The translations under genes and the position numbers were made by a program. A stretch of 64,000 nt of DNA, taken from the NCBI GenBank assembly GCA_024403695.1, contig JAKSRI010000001.1, positions 124,001 through 188,000 of the forward strand, written 5' to 3'. This DNA is from Saccharofermentans sp. (lineage in GTDB: Bacteria > Bacillota > Clostridia > Saccharofermentanales > Saccharofermentanaceae). The notes beneath the pieces are model-generated. The model searched no databases and was not told where the DNA came from. It saw nothing but the letters and a program-made list of their open reading frames with translations. Positions 44,380 to 51,907 of this stretch are shown here, in pieces. Position 1 is the first letter of the stretch; each line of letters opens with the position of its first letter.

Positions 44380-45428
44380 GTTCCAATCGTGGTTTTACAC
44401 AGATAAATTTTGACGAGAATAAAGGTAAGAAATTCAGAAGAAGTAGTAGCTCTATGATTATGAGAGTTGCTCTTGTTCTTAGTATTATTGCAGTTTTCTT
44501 TGTTGGAATGATTGTTCTTACTATTACCAGTTCTAATAACCTTATGAATATTGATAAGAATCAGATGTCTAACGTGCCATCTAATATTCTTCCTTCTTAT
44601 TCATCCTGTAGTTTCTCATCCTTTGATAATCAAACTAACTTATCAGGCTGGTTTTTTAAGTGTGATAATCCGATAACAACTATCATTGTAGTACATGATT
44701 CTGGTTCTAATAGACTCCCATTTGGCGTTAATATGATCGATATGATCGAGCAGTGGCTAGATAACAACTATAATGTATTTCTTTTTGACCTGCGTAACTC
44801 AGGTGAATCAGGCGGAGATATTACTACTTATGGATATCTCGAGTGGATGGATGTTATTGGAGCCATTTCTCAGGTAAGACAGATATCAGTTACTACAGAT
44901 GTTGTTTTGTATGGTATTGGATCAGGAAACACAGCATGTCTAATGGCATACGATAAGTTACCACCTAAGGATATTAAAGAGCATGAACTGGATTCCTATG
45001 ATCCTGAGATTCTTAATCTCGGCTATGATCAGTCCTATATTATCGGTATGATATTTGATTCACCAGCAAAAAATTCTGATGACTATATTAAGACTAAGGT
45101 TAAACAAACTCAGTTCCTAGGTATGCTTACTCAGAACTTTGTTCCTTATGCGATTAGAATCTCAGCAGGTGAGGGAGATTCAGTTAATATGATTGCAGAG
45201 ATTAGCAGACTTCCTATTCCTGTATGTATTTTATATGGTGGACATGATATGTATATCGGAGCTGATAAAATAGATCAGGTAGTTAATGAGCGTAACAGGC
45301 TTAACTCCACCATTACCGCATCGCAGATGATACCAGGTGCTGGATATCTGGAATCTTTCTCTTCCGGTAAAGAACTATATATGAAGACAGTATTAAACTT
45401 CTTACAATCTTACTTTATTAAGAGCTGA
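44376..45428 (+). CDS. Membrane-anchored alpha/beta hydrolase-fold protein
   Basis: 350 residues. One N-terminal helix (about 29-51) anchors it, with the hydrolase domain outside. IIVVHDSGSNR is the oxyanion-region strand turn, NVFLFDLRNSGESGG is typical of the fold, the nucleophile elbow is GIGSG with S183, and the acid is probably D291 (YGGHDMY). The position where the catalytic histidine is expected reads GAGYLES (Y324), so the triad may be incomplete. Substrate unknown. It is overlapped by corA upstream and tsaD downstream. Confidence 0.82.
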   Translation: MSSNRGFTQINFDENKGKKFRRSSSSMIMRVALVLSIIAVFFVGMIVLTITSSNNLMNIDKNQMSNVPSNILPSYSSCSFSSFDNQTNLSGWFFKCDNPITTIIVVHDSGSNRLPFGVNMIDMIEQWLDNNYNVFLFDLRNSGESGGDITTYGYLEWMDVIGAISQVRQISVTTDVVLYGIGSGNTACLMAYDKLPPKDIKEHELDSYDPEILNLGYDQSYIIGMIFDSPAKNSDDYIKTKVKQTQFLGMLTQNFVPYAIRISAGEGDSVNMIAEISRLPIPVCILYGGHDMYIGADKIDQVVNERNRLNSTITASQMIPGAGYLESFSSGKELYMKTVLNFLQSYFIKS

Positions 45429-46465
45429 TGATTATGGAAAAAGACGTTTATATTTTGGGAATTGAATCTTCCTGCGATGAGACAGCATGTTCTGTCGTTA
45501 AGAACGGAAGAGAAATAATTAGTAATGTTATAGCATCACAGGCTGACTTTCACGAGCAGTATGGTGGTGTTGTTCCTGAGCTGGCTTCAAGAATGCACGT
45601 GGATGCTGTTTATCCTACTATTAAGCAGGCACTTGCTGATGCTAACCTGGAATTGGGCCAAATTGACGCTGTAGCCGTTACCTATGGTCCAGGCCTTGTT
45701 GGTGCCTTATTAGTTGGTTTAAGCGCGGCGAAAGGCCTCTGTGCGGCTTCTGGCGTGCCTCTTGTAGGTGTAAATCACCTTATGGGTCATATCTGTGCTA
45801 ATTATCTTTGTTTTGAAGAACTGGAGCCACCATTTTTGTGCCTTTGCGTAAGCGGTGGTAATACTCAGATTGTTCATGTTAAAGACTATTCTGACCTTGA
45901 GATTCTTGGTCGCACACGTGATGATGCTGCTGGTGAAGCTATTGATAAAATTGCACGTGTAATTGGTCTGGGATATCCTGGTGGTCCTAAGATGGATAAA
46001 GCAGGTCAGGGAGGAGACGTAACCCGTTACGCTTTCGCCAAGACTCACATGGGTGATACACTAGATTTCTCATTCAGTGGTATTAAGACATCGGCTCTTA
46101 ACACTATAAATATCAGCAGACAAAAGGGTGAAGAGATAGATGTTAAAGATTTCTGCGCATCTTATCAGCATCACCTGGCAGAAATTCTTGTTAAAAACAC
46201 TATTAAAGCGGTAAAACAAACTGGAGTAAAAAAGGTAGCACTTGCTGGTGGTGTAAGCGCTAATTCTTTCCTTAGAGAGGCTTTTGATAAAGCTGCTAAG
46301 AACCACAAATTAGAGCTTTATTATCCTAAGCTTGGACTTTGTACTGATAATGGTGCTATGATAGCTTCAGCGGGATACTACGAATATATTAGAGGTGTCC
46401 GTCATGGATTAGATCTTAATGCGGCACCATCACTTAAACTTGGAGTAAATAATGCCAATACATAA
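45428..46465 (+). CDS. tsaD: tRNA N6-adenosine threonylcarbamoyltransferase
   Basis: Transfers threonylcarbamoyl to A37 of ANN-decoding tRNAs with TsaB and TsaE, which are not in this window. 345 residues. ESSCDETACSVV opening, metal-binding NHLMGHI (HxxxH) and SGGNTQIV, GGPKMDKAG and GGVSANSFLR ATPase segments are intact. ATG 45428 overlaps the hydrolase stop; ATG 45434 is an alternative start. The 3' end overlaps smpB by 14 bases. Confidence 0.96.
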   Translation: MIMEKDVYILGIESSCDETACSVVKNGREIISNVIASQADFHEQYGGVVPELASRMHVDAVYPTIKQALADANLELGQIDAVAVTYGPGLVGALLVGLSAAKGLCAASGVPLVGVNHLMGHICANYLCFEELEPPFLCLCVSGGNTQIVHVKDYSDLEILGRTRDDAAGEAIDKIARVIGLGYPGGPKMDKAGQGGDVTRYAFAKTHMGDTLDFSFSGIKTSALNTINISRQKGEEIDVKDFCASYQHHLAEILVKNTIKAVKQTGVKKVALAGGVSANSFLREAFDKAAKNHKLELYYPKLGLCTDNGAMIASAGYYEYIRGVRHGLDLNAAPSLKLGVNNANT

Positions 46466-46928
46466 GGGAATTAAGATAATTGCAGAGAACAGAAAAGCAT
46501 TTCATGACTACTTCATTGAAGATAAGTATGAGTGCGGAATTTGTTTGTCTGGAACAGAAGTAAAGAGCCTTCGTGCTGGTAAGGTTAATATGAAGGATAG
46601 TTATGTAACAATTAAGGAGGGAGAAGCGTTCCTCGTTGGTGTTCACATTAGTCCGTACGAAATGGGTAACAGATTTAACCTCGACCCAGAAAGAAGCCGT
46701 AAATTACTGCTTCATAAGAAGGAAATTATTAGATTATTTTCAACAATTAAGCAGGATGGACTTACTTTGGTGCCAACTAAATGTTATTTTAAAGATGGCC
46801 GTGTAGAGTTCGTGATTGTTCTCGCAAGAGGGAGGAAAAACTACGTTGAACGTGATACTGAGGCCAAGAAGCAGGCTCAGAGAGATATTGACAGAGCTAT
46901 GAAGGGGAATCTGAAGGGTAATCGTTAA
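46452..46928 (+). CDS. smpB: SsrA-binding protein
   Basis: Partner of tmRNA in rescuing stalled ribosomes. 158 residues: AENRKAFHDYFIEDKYECGI, LSGTEVKSLRAGKVNMKDSY and the basic C-terminal tail. GGAG lies six bases before the ATG, inside the end of tsaD. No tmRNA gene was seen nearby. The TAATG overlap with the VanZ-like gene indicates coupling. Confidence 0.96.
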   Translation: MPIHKGIKIIAENRKAFHDYFIEDKYECGICLSGTEVKSLRAGKVNMKDSYVTIKEGEAFLVGVHISPYEMGNRFNLDPERSRKLLLHKKEIIRLFSTIKQDGLTLVPTKCYFKDGRVEFVIVLARGRKNYVERDTEAKKQAQRDIDRAMKGNLKGNR

Positions 46929-47467
46929 TGAGACTTAAGGATACAGATAGAGATATATCTTATATAGCAATAGCTTTAGCTGCTATTTTCTGGATATTAT
47001 CCATTGCATGGATGATTACTATTTTTGTGTATTCTTCAGAGTCTGGTATCGAGTCAACCACTAGAAGTTTTTCTATATTACAGTTTTTAAAGAATCTTGG
47101 AATTGATTTTATCAATGAGACCGTAGTCAGAAAGGGAGCACATGTAGGGGAGTTCGCCCTACTCGCTTTCCTATCATTTATGGCAATAAGATATACTAAC
47201 ATGGTTTCCCCATCCACATCTTATTCACAGACGCCTGTTAAAATCATTAAATCTGATAACGAGATGTATATTGTTATATCATTTTGGATTTGTGCCGTTT
47301 ATGCAGCAATTGATGAATATCATCAGTTGTTTGTTACTGGCCGTAACGGATCTATTTATGATTTCTTAATTGATATGTGTGGTAGCATAATTGTACTTTT
47401 GATAATACGTGTTTGCTTTTCTATTAATTTAAGAAGACACGGTCTCAGTGAATTGAGATACGATTAA
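46928..47467 (+). CDS. VanZ-family membrane protein
   Basis: 179 residues with four hydrophobic helices. The family motifs KGAHVGEFALLAF and DEYHQLFVTGRNGSIYDFLIDMCG are complete. VanZ homologues are linked to teicoplanin and lipoglycopeptide tolerance, but most chromosomal copies have no demonstrated role. It is the last gene of the corA-hydrolase-tsaD-smpB run. No convincing terminator follows. Confidence 0.88.
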   Translation: MRLKDTDRDISYIAIALAAIFWILSIAWMITIFVYSSESGIESTTRSFSILQFLKNLGIDFINETVVRKGAHVGEFALLAFLSFMAIRYTNMVSPSTSYSQTPVKIIKSDNEMYIVISFWICAVYAAIDEYHQLFVTGRNGSIYDFLIDMCGSIIVLLIIRVCFSINLRRHGLSELRYD

Positions 47468-47613
47468 AATAATTTCTTTGAAAATATAGAAGGCCTTTTG
47501 TTTTGTAATTTCTTATATATCTAATTCGGTATAATTATTGTTTTGGTGAATTGGGAAGATATAGTTTTTGGGAAAATGATTCATTATATATTGTAAATAT
47601 TATTATTTAATGG

Positions 47614-47637
47614 TATTCGTAACGAATATGATATAAT
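47614..47637 (+). promoter_or_regulatory. Promoter with overlapping palindromic operator of the AbrB/HipA-like module
   Basis: Extended -10 TGATATAAT at 47629-47637. Directly upstream lies the palindrome TATTCGT-A-ACGAATA (47614-47628), filling the spacer and -35 region. That is the expected place for an autorepressor operator. The leader to the ATG at 47667 is about 25 bases. Confidence 0.6.
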
Positions 47638-47666
47638 TTCTATAATCAATATTAAGGAATTATATT

Positions 47667-48194
47667 ATGGAAACGCGTATTACAAAATTAATTGTTAATA
47701 AGCCTGGTGGAACGGCTTCATCTAATTCTAAGTCTTATAAGATTTCAATTCCGACTTCATGGGTTAATAATCTTAAGTTGAATTCATCTGATGATTCTAA
47801 AGTAATTATTTCATTTGATGGTAAATCTATAATCATTAAACCAATACAATCTATTGATGAAATTAAATCCAATAATCCTGATCATGATTTTATTACACTT
47901 AAATTCTATGATTCAGATTATCTGTGTTCATTAATTCTGGCTGACAAAACTTCAAAGAACGTTTACGTCGAGAATTATACTGACAATATTATTAAGACCG
48001 CTTTTGGTGTTAACACTAATCCGCAGTGGTCTGATTTTCTTGAATTCCTTGAAGATCGATGTATTCCTAGGACACGTGCTGGATTACAGTATTACTTTGA
48101 ATATCAAAGTATTTCTGAATATGATCCATTTGAAATAATCAGTAAAACTCAGGGTCGAATGGCGGAGGATCAGCAATGGCTGGAAATTATATGA
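47667..48194 (+). CDS. AbrB-like DNA-binding protein, putative antitoxin of HipA-like kinase
   Basis: 175 residues. Residues 20-58 (SKSYKISIPTSWVNNLKLNSSD... KSIIIKP) fit a SpoVT/AbrB swapped-hairpin DNA-binding domain. The middle (70-115) is unassigned. The C-terminal 50 residues have a compact conserved-looking pattern: FLEDRCIPRTRAG, EYDPFEIISKTQGRMAEDQQW. It overlaps the kinase-like gene by 19 bases. By analogy with HipBA, it is probably a cognate regulator or antitoxin, with an AbrB fold in place of the usual helix-turn-helix HipB. That role is inference. Confidence 0.7.
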   Translation: METRITKLIVNKPGGTASSNSKSYKISIPTSWVNNLKLNSSDDSKVIISFDGKSIIIKPIQSIDEIKSNNPDHDFITLKFYDSDYLCSLILADKTSKNVYVENYTDNIIKTAFGVNTNPQWSDFLEFLEDRCIPRTRAGLQYYFEYQSISEYDPFEIISKTQGRMAEDQQWLEII

Positions 48195-48994
48195 AAATCG
48201 AACTAATTTCAAATGATATAATTGCCGAAACATCATCAAAAGGCAATCAGGAGAAATGGTTTAATAAGGATATTAATAAATGGTATAAAATTGACCAATT
48301 TGGGTATGAAGCATTATCTGAAGTGATGACCTCTACCCTCTTAAATCTGAGCAATATAAAACTAGATACACCGTTTTCATTTGTTACATATGATATAGGA
48401 AAGTTTAACGTTCATAATAAAGAATTAACTGGTTGTTTTAGTAACAATTTCCTTCAAGAAGGATATTCAATTATCACATTAAGCACACTATATAAAAAGA
48501 TGTTAAAAACACCCTTAAGTGCTTTATTATCAAGGCTTTCCAGTGATATTAAACGTATAGAATATTTAGCAGAAACAACTGCTGAATTAACTGGTCTTAC
48601 TATGTTTCCACAGTACTTAACTTTGCTTTTTGAAGTAGATTCTATGGTTCTTAATGATGACCGCCATCTTAATAATATTGCTGTTCTAGAGCATGACGGA
48701 AAATATGATTATTGTCCTATTTTTGATAATGGAGCTGGATTTATGTCAAATGTGATGTTATCTCCTATGGATATTAATCCTAAAGCATTAATTAAAGATT
48801 TAAAAGCACGCCCTTTTAATACTACATTTAATAGACAAGTTAATGCTGCACATAAGCTCTATGGACCTCAGCTTTCGATGCCTAGATTATCAAATACCGC
48901 TATCGCTGATATGGTAGAACCATTACTTGAGTATTATCCAGAGCGAGATAGAAGTTATATAAAAGAACGTGTTCTGGCTACTTTACGCAGGTAA
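48176..48994 (+). CDS. Minimal HipA-like protein kinase, putative toxin
   Basis: 272 residues. Catalytic loop LNDDRHLNN (D162, H164, N167) and metal-binding FDNGAG (D184) match the HipA/CtkA kinase fold; WYKID (K38) and E46/E49 are candidates for the ATP-site lysine and its partner. It lacks the separate HipA N-terminal subdomain (full HipA is about 440 residues). ATG 48176 has GGAGG seven bases upstream, inside the previous gene. HipA kinases phosphorylate aminoacyl-tRNA synthetases, CtkA-type ones other proteins; the target here is unknown. AT-rich codon use suggests acquisition by transfer. Confidence 0.8.
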   Translation: MAGNYMKIELISNDIIAETSSKGNQEKWFNKDINKWYKIDQFGYEALSEVMTSTLLNLSNIKLDTPFSFVTYDIGKFNVHNKELTGCFSNNFLQEGYSIITLSTLYKKMLKTPLSALLSRLSSDIKRIEYLAETTAELTGLTMFPQYLTLLFEVDSMVLNDDRHLNNIAVLEHDGKYDYCPIFDNGAGFMSNVMLSPMDINPKALIKDLKARPFNTTFNRQVNAAHKLYGPQLSMPRLSNTAIADMVEPLLEYYPERDRSYIKERVLATLRR

Positions 48995-49100
48995 AAAAAT
49001 TTTTTTAAATTTTTTCAAAATCAATGAACCTGGAACAAACTTACTCCGTCTTATGGGTATAAAAGCAAAAACAAAAGCTTTAAACAAAGGAGATTTAATT

Positions 49101-49799
49101 ATGAAAAAGTCACTTATTCCAGTAGTTCTTATTTCAGCTATGATGCTTGCAGGTTGTTCTGTTACAGATATTAATACTAATGAATCTATATCAGAATCAA
49201 AAACAAATTCTGACACAGAATATTCTGAAGTTATTACTAACAATAATATTAGTACTGAAACAAATGTTATTCCTGTTATTAATGCTAGCAATGATAGTAA
49301 TGATGGTAATGATGGTATTGAAAGTATTGGTAATATTGATAATAACGACGAGACTACATCAGAATCTAATGATTATCCAGAATCAACTTCTAATTCATCA
49401 AAAGGTATTATTCTTGAAAGTATGACATTCCTTAATACAGACGATGGTGATGTTTACTGCTTTGACGGAGGCGATAACAGATGGGATGTTGATAATAAAG
49501 ATGGTTCCTGCTATCCATTTAAGTACTTTACTCCTACCTACACAGATGCATCCAGAATCGATATTCAGATAAATCTTGCAGATAACTCACGTACAGATTT
49601 ATTCTATTATGGAATCCTTGATAATAATGGTGATTATCTATATGTAAGTTCTTTTGGTGAGACTACAGTTACAATTAACGAGGACAGAATTCCTTCTATA
49701 TATTCTGATGGAAAGCTTATAAATGGTCAGTACTCTGTAGAACTCTACTTTAATGAAGATATTATCTTTACGGGTATTACACTATATGTAAATAATTAA
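49101..49799 (+). CDS. Lipoprotein sharing the ectodomain of the adjacent sigma factor
   Basis: 232 residues from ATG 49101 (AAAGGAG eight bases upstream; the longer open frame from 48969 runs back into the kinase gene). Lipobox MMLAGCS gives lipidated C19. Residues 20-103 are a Ser/Asn/Asp-rich linker. Residues 104-232 form a domain with DVYCFDGGDNRW, KDGSCYPFKYFTPTYTD, RTDLFYYGILD and GETTVTINE. The same domain is residues 313-441 of the next protein, 91 of 129 positions identical by hand alignment. The paired cysteines C120 and C137 could form a disulphide. I do not recognise the domain. Confidence 0.85.
   Translation: MKKSLIPVVLISAMMLAGCSVTDINTNESISESKTNSDTEYSEVITNNNISTETNVIPVINASNDSNDGNDGIESIGNIDNNDETTSESNDYPESTSNSSKGIILESMTFLNTDDGDVYCFDGGDNRWDVDNKDGSCYPFKYFTPTYTDASRIDIQINLADNSRTDLFYYGILDNNGDYLYVSSFGETTVTINEDRIPSIYSDGKLINGQYSVELYFNEDIIFTGITLYVNN
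49410..49796 (+). repeat. Duplicated domain, copy 1 (other copy 50835-51221)
   Basis: Codes for residues 104-232 of the lipoprotein and matches residues 313-441 of the sigma-factor fusion at about 70% amino-acid identity, without gaps. This is direct evidence of a domain duplication between neighbouring genes. Confidence 0.9.
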
Positions 49800-49832
49800 A
49801 ATGATTCTATATATTTGGACTCCAACTACTTC

Positions 49833-49860
49833 TTATGCTTTACCATTCGCATAAATTTTT
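49833..49860 (+). terminator. Weak possible terminator after the lipoprotein gene
   Basis: TTATGC (49833-49838) can pair with GCATAA (49849-49854), followed by ATTTTT. The stem is only six A/T-rich pairs with a ten-base loop. Confidence 0.35.
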
Positions 49861-49898
49861 GATAAACTGTAAATGATTATTTTTCGGGGTGGGAGATT

Positions 49899-51827
49899 AT
49901 GGATCAGGATACTATAAATTATCTAGTTGAATGTGCGAAACAAGGCAGCGACGATGCTTTTGCTCAACTTTATGATGCAGCCTATGGCATGGTGTATCAT
50001 GTTTGTCTTGGTTATCTTAATAATCATGAAGATGCAGAAGATACTACACAGGAAGTTTTTATAAAAATCTATAATAGCCTTAATACACTTACAGATAATC
50101 GAACATTCTTTGGATGGGCTCAGACAACAGCTATTCATAAAAGTATTGATAAACTTAGATCTCGTAAAGTGGATATTTCATTCGAAGAAAGCGTAGGCAT
50201 CGAGGACGCTTTGTTCGGTGATGATCGTATGGAGTTCCTTCCAGATACATATGTTATGCAGGAAGAACAGCGCAGAATCATGGAAAACATTCTGGTTCAG
50301 GAACTTACAGATGTTCAGTATCAGACTGTATATATGTTCTACTATAATAATCTTCCTGTAGAACAGATTGCTCAGGTTATGGCTGTACCAGTTGGTACTG
50401 TTAAGACTCGTCTTATGAATTCTAGAATTAAAATCAAAGAAGGAGTTCAAAAATATGAGAATGCAACTAATGATAAGATTACGGTTGCTGGTGCGTTCCC
50501 TTCTATTGGTATGGTTCTTGCAGGAGCTATTGCAAATACACCAATAAACTATGTACCATTTGCTGGGGGGGCAGCGATGGCTATTGGTACAACAGCTGGT
50601 GTAGGTATTACCTCTGCCCTTCTTACCAAAATTATTATCGGTGTATCCGCCGTAGGTATTCTCGGTATTGGTACAGCTGTAGCAGTAAATCACAACAATA
50701 AAAAAGCAGAAAACGAAGCGAATACAAATGTAACTACAGTTATGGAATCAGATGTATTAGCAATTAATACAGATAATGTTGTGCCTGTAATTAATACTGA
50801 TGAGTCAGATTTTGCCCCTGTTACAAGTAAATCATATACTCTTCAGAGCTTTACATTTCATGGCACTGATGAAGGCGATGTATATTGCTTTGATGGTGGT
50901 GATAATAAATGGAACGTTGATAACAAAGATGGTTCCTGCTATCCATTAAAGTACTTCACCCCTACATATACAGATACATCTAGAATTGATATTTCATTTG
51001 ATTTTTCAGCTGATTCTCGTACAGATTTGTTCTATTATGGAATTCTTGATAGCAGTGATGAATATCTTTATGTAAGTGACTATGGTGAGACAACAGTTAC
51101 TATTAATGAATCTAGAATTCCTTCCATATATTCTGACGGTAAGATTAAAGCTGGTCAGTACGTATTAGAATTATATTATGGTGAAGATATTATCTGGAAA
51201 AATATCGTAATCAACGTAAAAAATGGTAATTCCATTCCTGTAGGCGAGCTTAATCTCTCTCCAGAATATCGTGAACTTGTTAATTGTATTAAGAATCAGG
51301 CAACGACTGGTAATTATACTGATTTGGGATATGAGCATCCAGGAATCAATTATTTCCTTAATAATCATCCTGGCAAGGCAGATAGCATTAAGGTAGCTGC
51401 ATTAGATATTACTGGTAATGGCGTTCCTGAGCTGTTCTTTATGTATGAGACAGAAGATGGTGTTCCATATATTCTTGAAATGTATGAGATGAAAAATGGA
51501 AAGCCAACTATTTTCTGCAGTTCATTGAATCTTGTATATTACTATCTCCCTGGCAATACTATTCTCATGACTGACGGAACAATAAATTCACTATATTCTT
51601 ACTGGACAGGAAATGCTTCTGGTGAAGGTTTCTATGAGAAGTATGCTGTATGGGGATCCACAGATAAACTCCCATGTGCTACAGAAGATGCAGATTACTA
51701 TTGGTATTCAGCAACTAATTTGTATAGTAATGATGCAATATATCAGGGCACAGAAAGACCAACTAGTATGATTGCTTGGGATCCAGCCTGGGTTCCAGCA
51801 CAATTAGTTTCATTACCAAACGCATAA
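49899..51827 (+). CDS. ECF sigma factor fused to transmembrane helix and large ectodomain
   Basis: 642 residues. Residues 10-90 are sigma region 2 (LYDAAYGMVYHVCLGYLNNHEDAEDTTQEVF) and 130-185 region 4 (PVEQIAQVMAVPVGTVKTRL). A Gly/Ala-rich stretch (195-237) leads to one helix (241-263). Outside lie a Thr/Asn linker, the 129-residue domain shared with the lipoprotein (313-441), and a C-terminal region (450-642) with an FG-GAP-like strand pair (AALDITGNGVPELFFMYE) and a Trp/Tyr-rich end. It is thus a sigma factor tethered to the membrane with a likely sensor outside. No separate anti-sigma gene adjoins. GGGAG precedes the ATG. Confidence 0.85.
   Translation: MDQDTINYLVECAKQGSDDAFAQLYDAAYGMVYHVCLGYLNNHEDAEDTTQEVFIKIYNSLNTLTDNRTFFGWAQTTAIHKSIDKLRSRKVDISFEESVGIEDALFGDDRMEFLPDTYVMQEEQRRIMENILVQELTDVQYQTVYMFYYNNLPVEQIAQVMAVPVGTVKTRLMNSRIKIKEGVQKYENATNDKITVAGAFPSIGMVLAGAIANTPINYVPFAGGAAMAIGTTAGVGITSALLTKIIIGVSAVGILGIGTAVAVNHNNKKAENEANTNVTTVMESDVLAINTDNVVPVINTDESDFAPVTSKSYTLQSFTFHGTDEGDVYCFDGGDNKWNVDNKDGSCYPLKYFTPTYTDTSRIDISFDFSADSRTDLFYYGILDSSDEYLYVSDYGETTVTINESRIPSIYSDGKIKAGQYVLELYYGEDIIWKNIVINVKNGNSIPVGELNLSPEYRELVNCIKNQATTGNYTDLGYEHPGINYFLNNHPGKADSIKVAALDITGNGVPELFFMYETEDGVPYILEMYEMKNGKPTIFCSSLNLVYYYLPGNTILMTDGTINSLYSYWTGNASGEGFYEKYAVWGSTDKLPCATEDADYYWYSATNLYSNDAIYQGTERPTSMIAWDPAWVPAQLVSLPNA
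50835..51221 (+). repeat. Duplicated domain, copy 2
   Basis: Encodes residues 313-441 of the sigma-factor fusion, homologous to 49410-49796. Confidence 0.9.
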
Positions 51828-51855
51828 GATTTTCATAAAATTAAAACATAATAAT

Positions 51856-51883
51856 AGAGCAGCCTCTAATCTGAGACTGCTCT
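51856..51883. terminator. Terminator between the sigma fusion and metY (convergent genes)
   Basis: AGAGCAGCCTC (51856-51866) faces GAGACTGCTCT (51873-51883). The stem is complete with one G-U on the minus strand and has one C-A mismatch on the plus strand. The T tracts are short on both sides. Confidence 0.65.
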
Positions 51884-51907
51884 TCACTTTTATGCGTTAA
51901 TATTAAA

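Noticed and set aside
47530-47535. Additional TATAAT after vanZ
   Set aside because: No gene or structured RNA could be supported between it and 47614. The AT-rich gap throws up such hexamers by chance.
48995-49020. A7-T7 and T6 tracts after the kinase gene, as a terminator
   Set aside because: The tract is self-complementary but cannot form a hairpin with a proper loop and has no G/C stem. No terminator is called.
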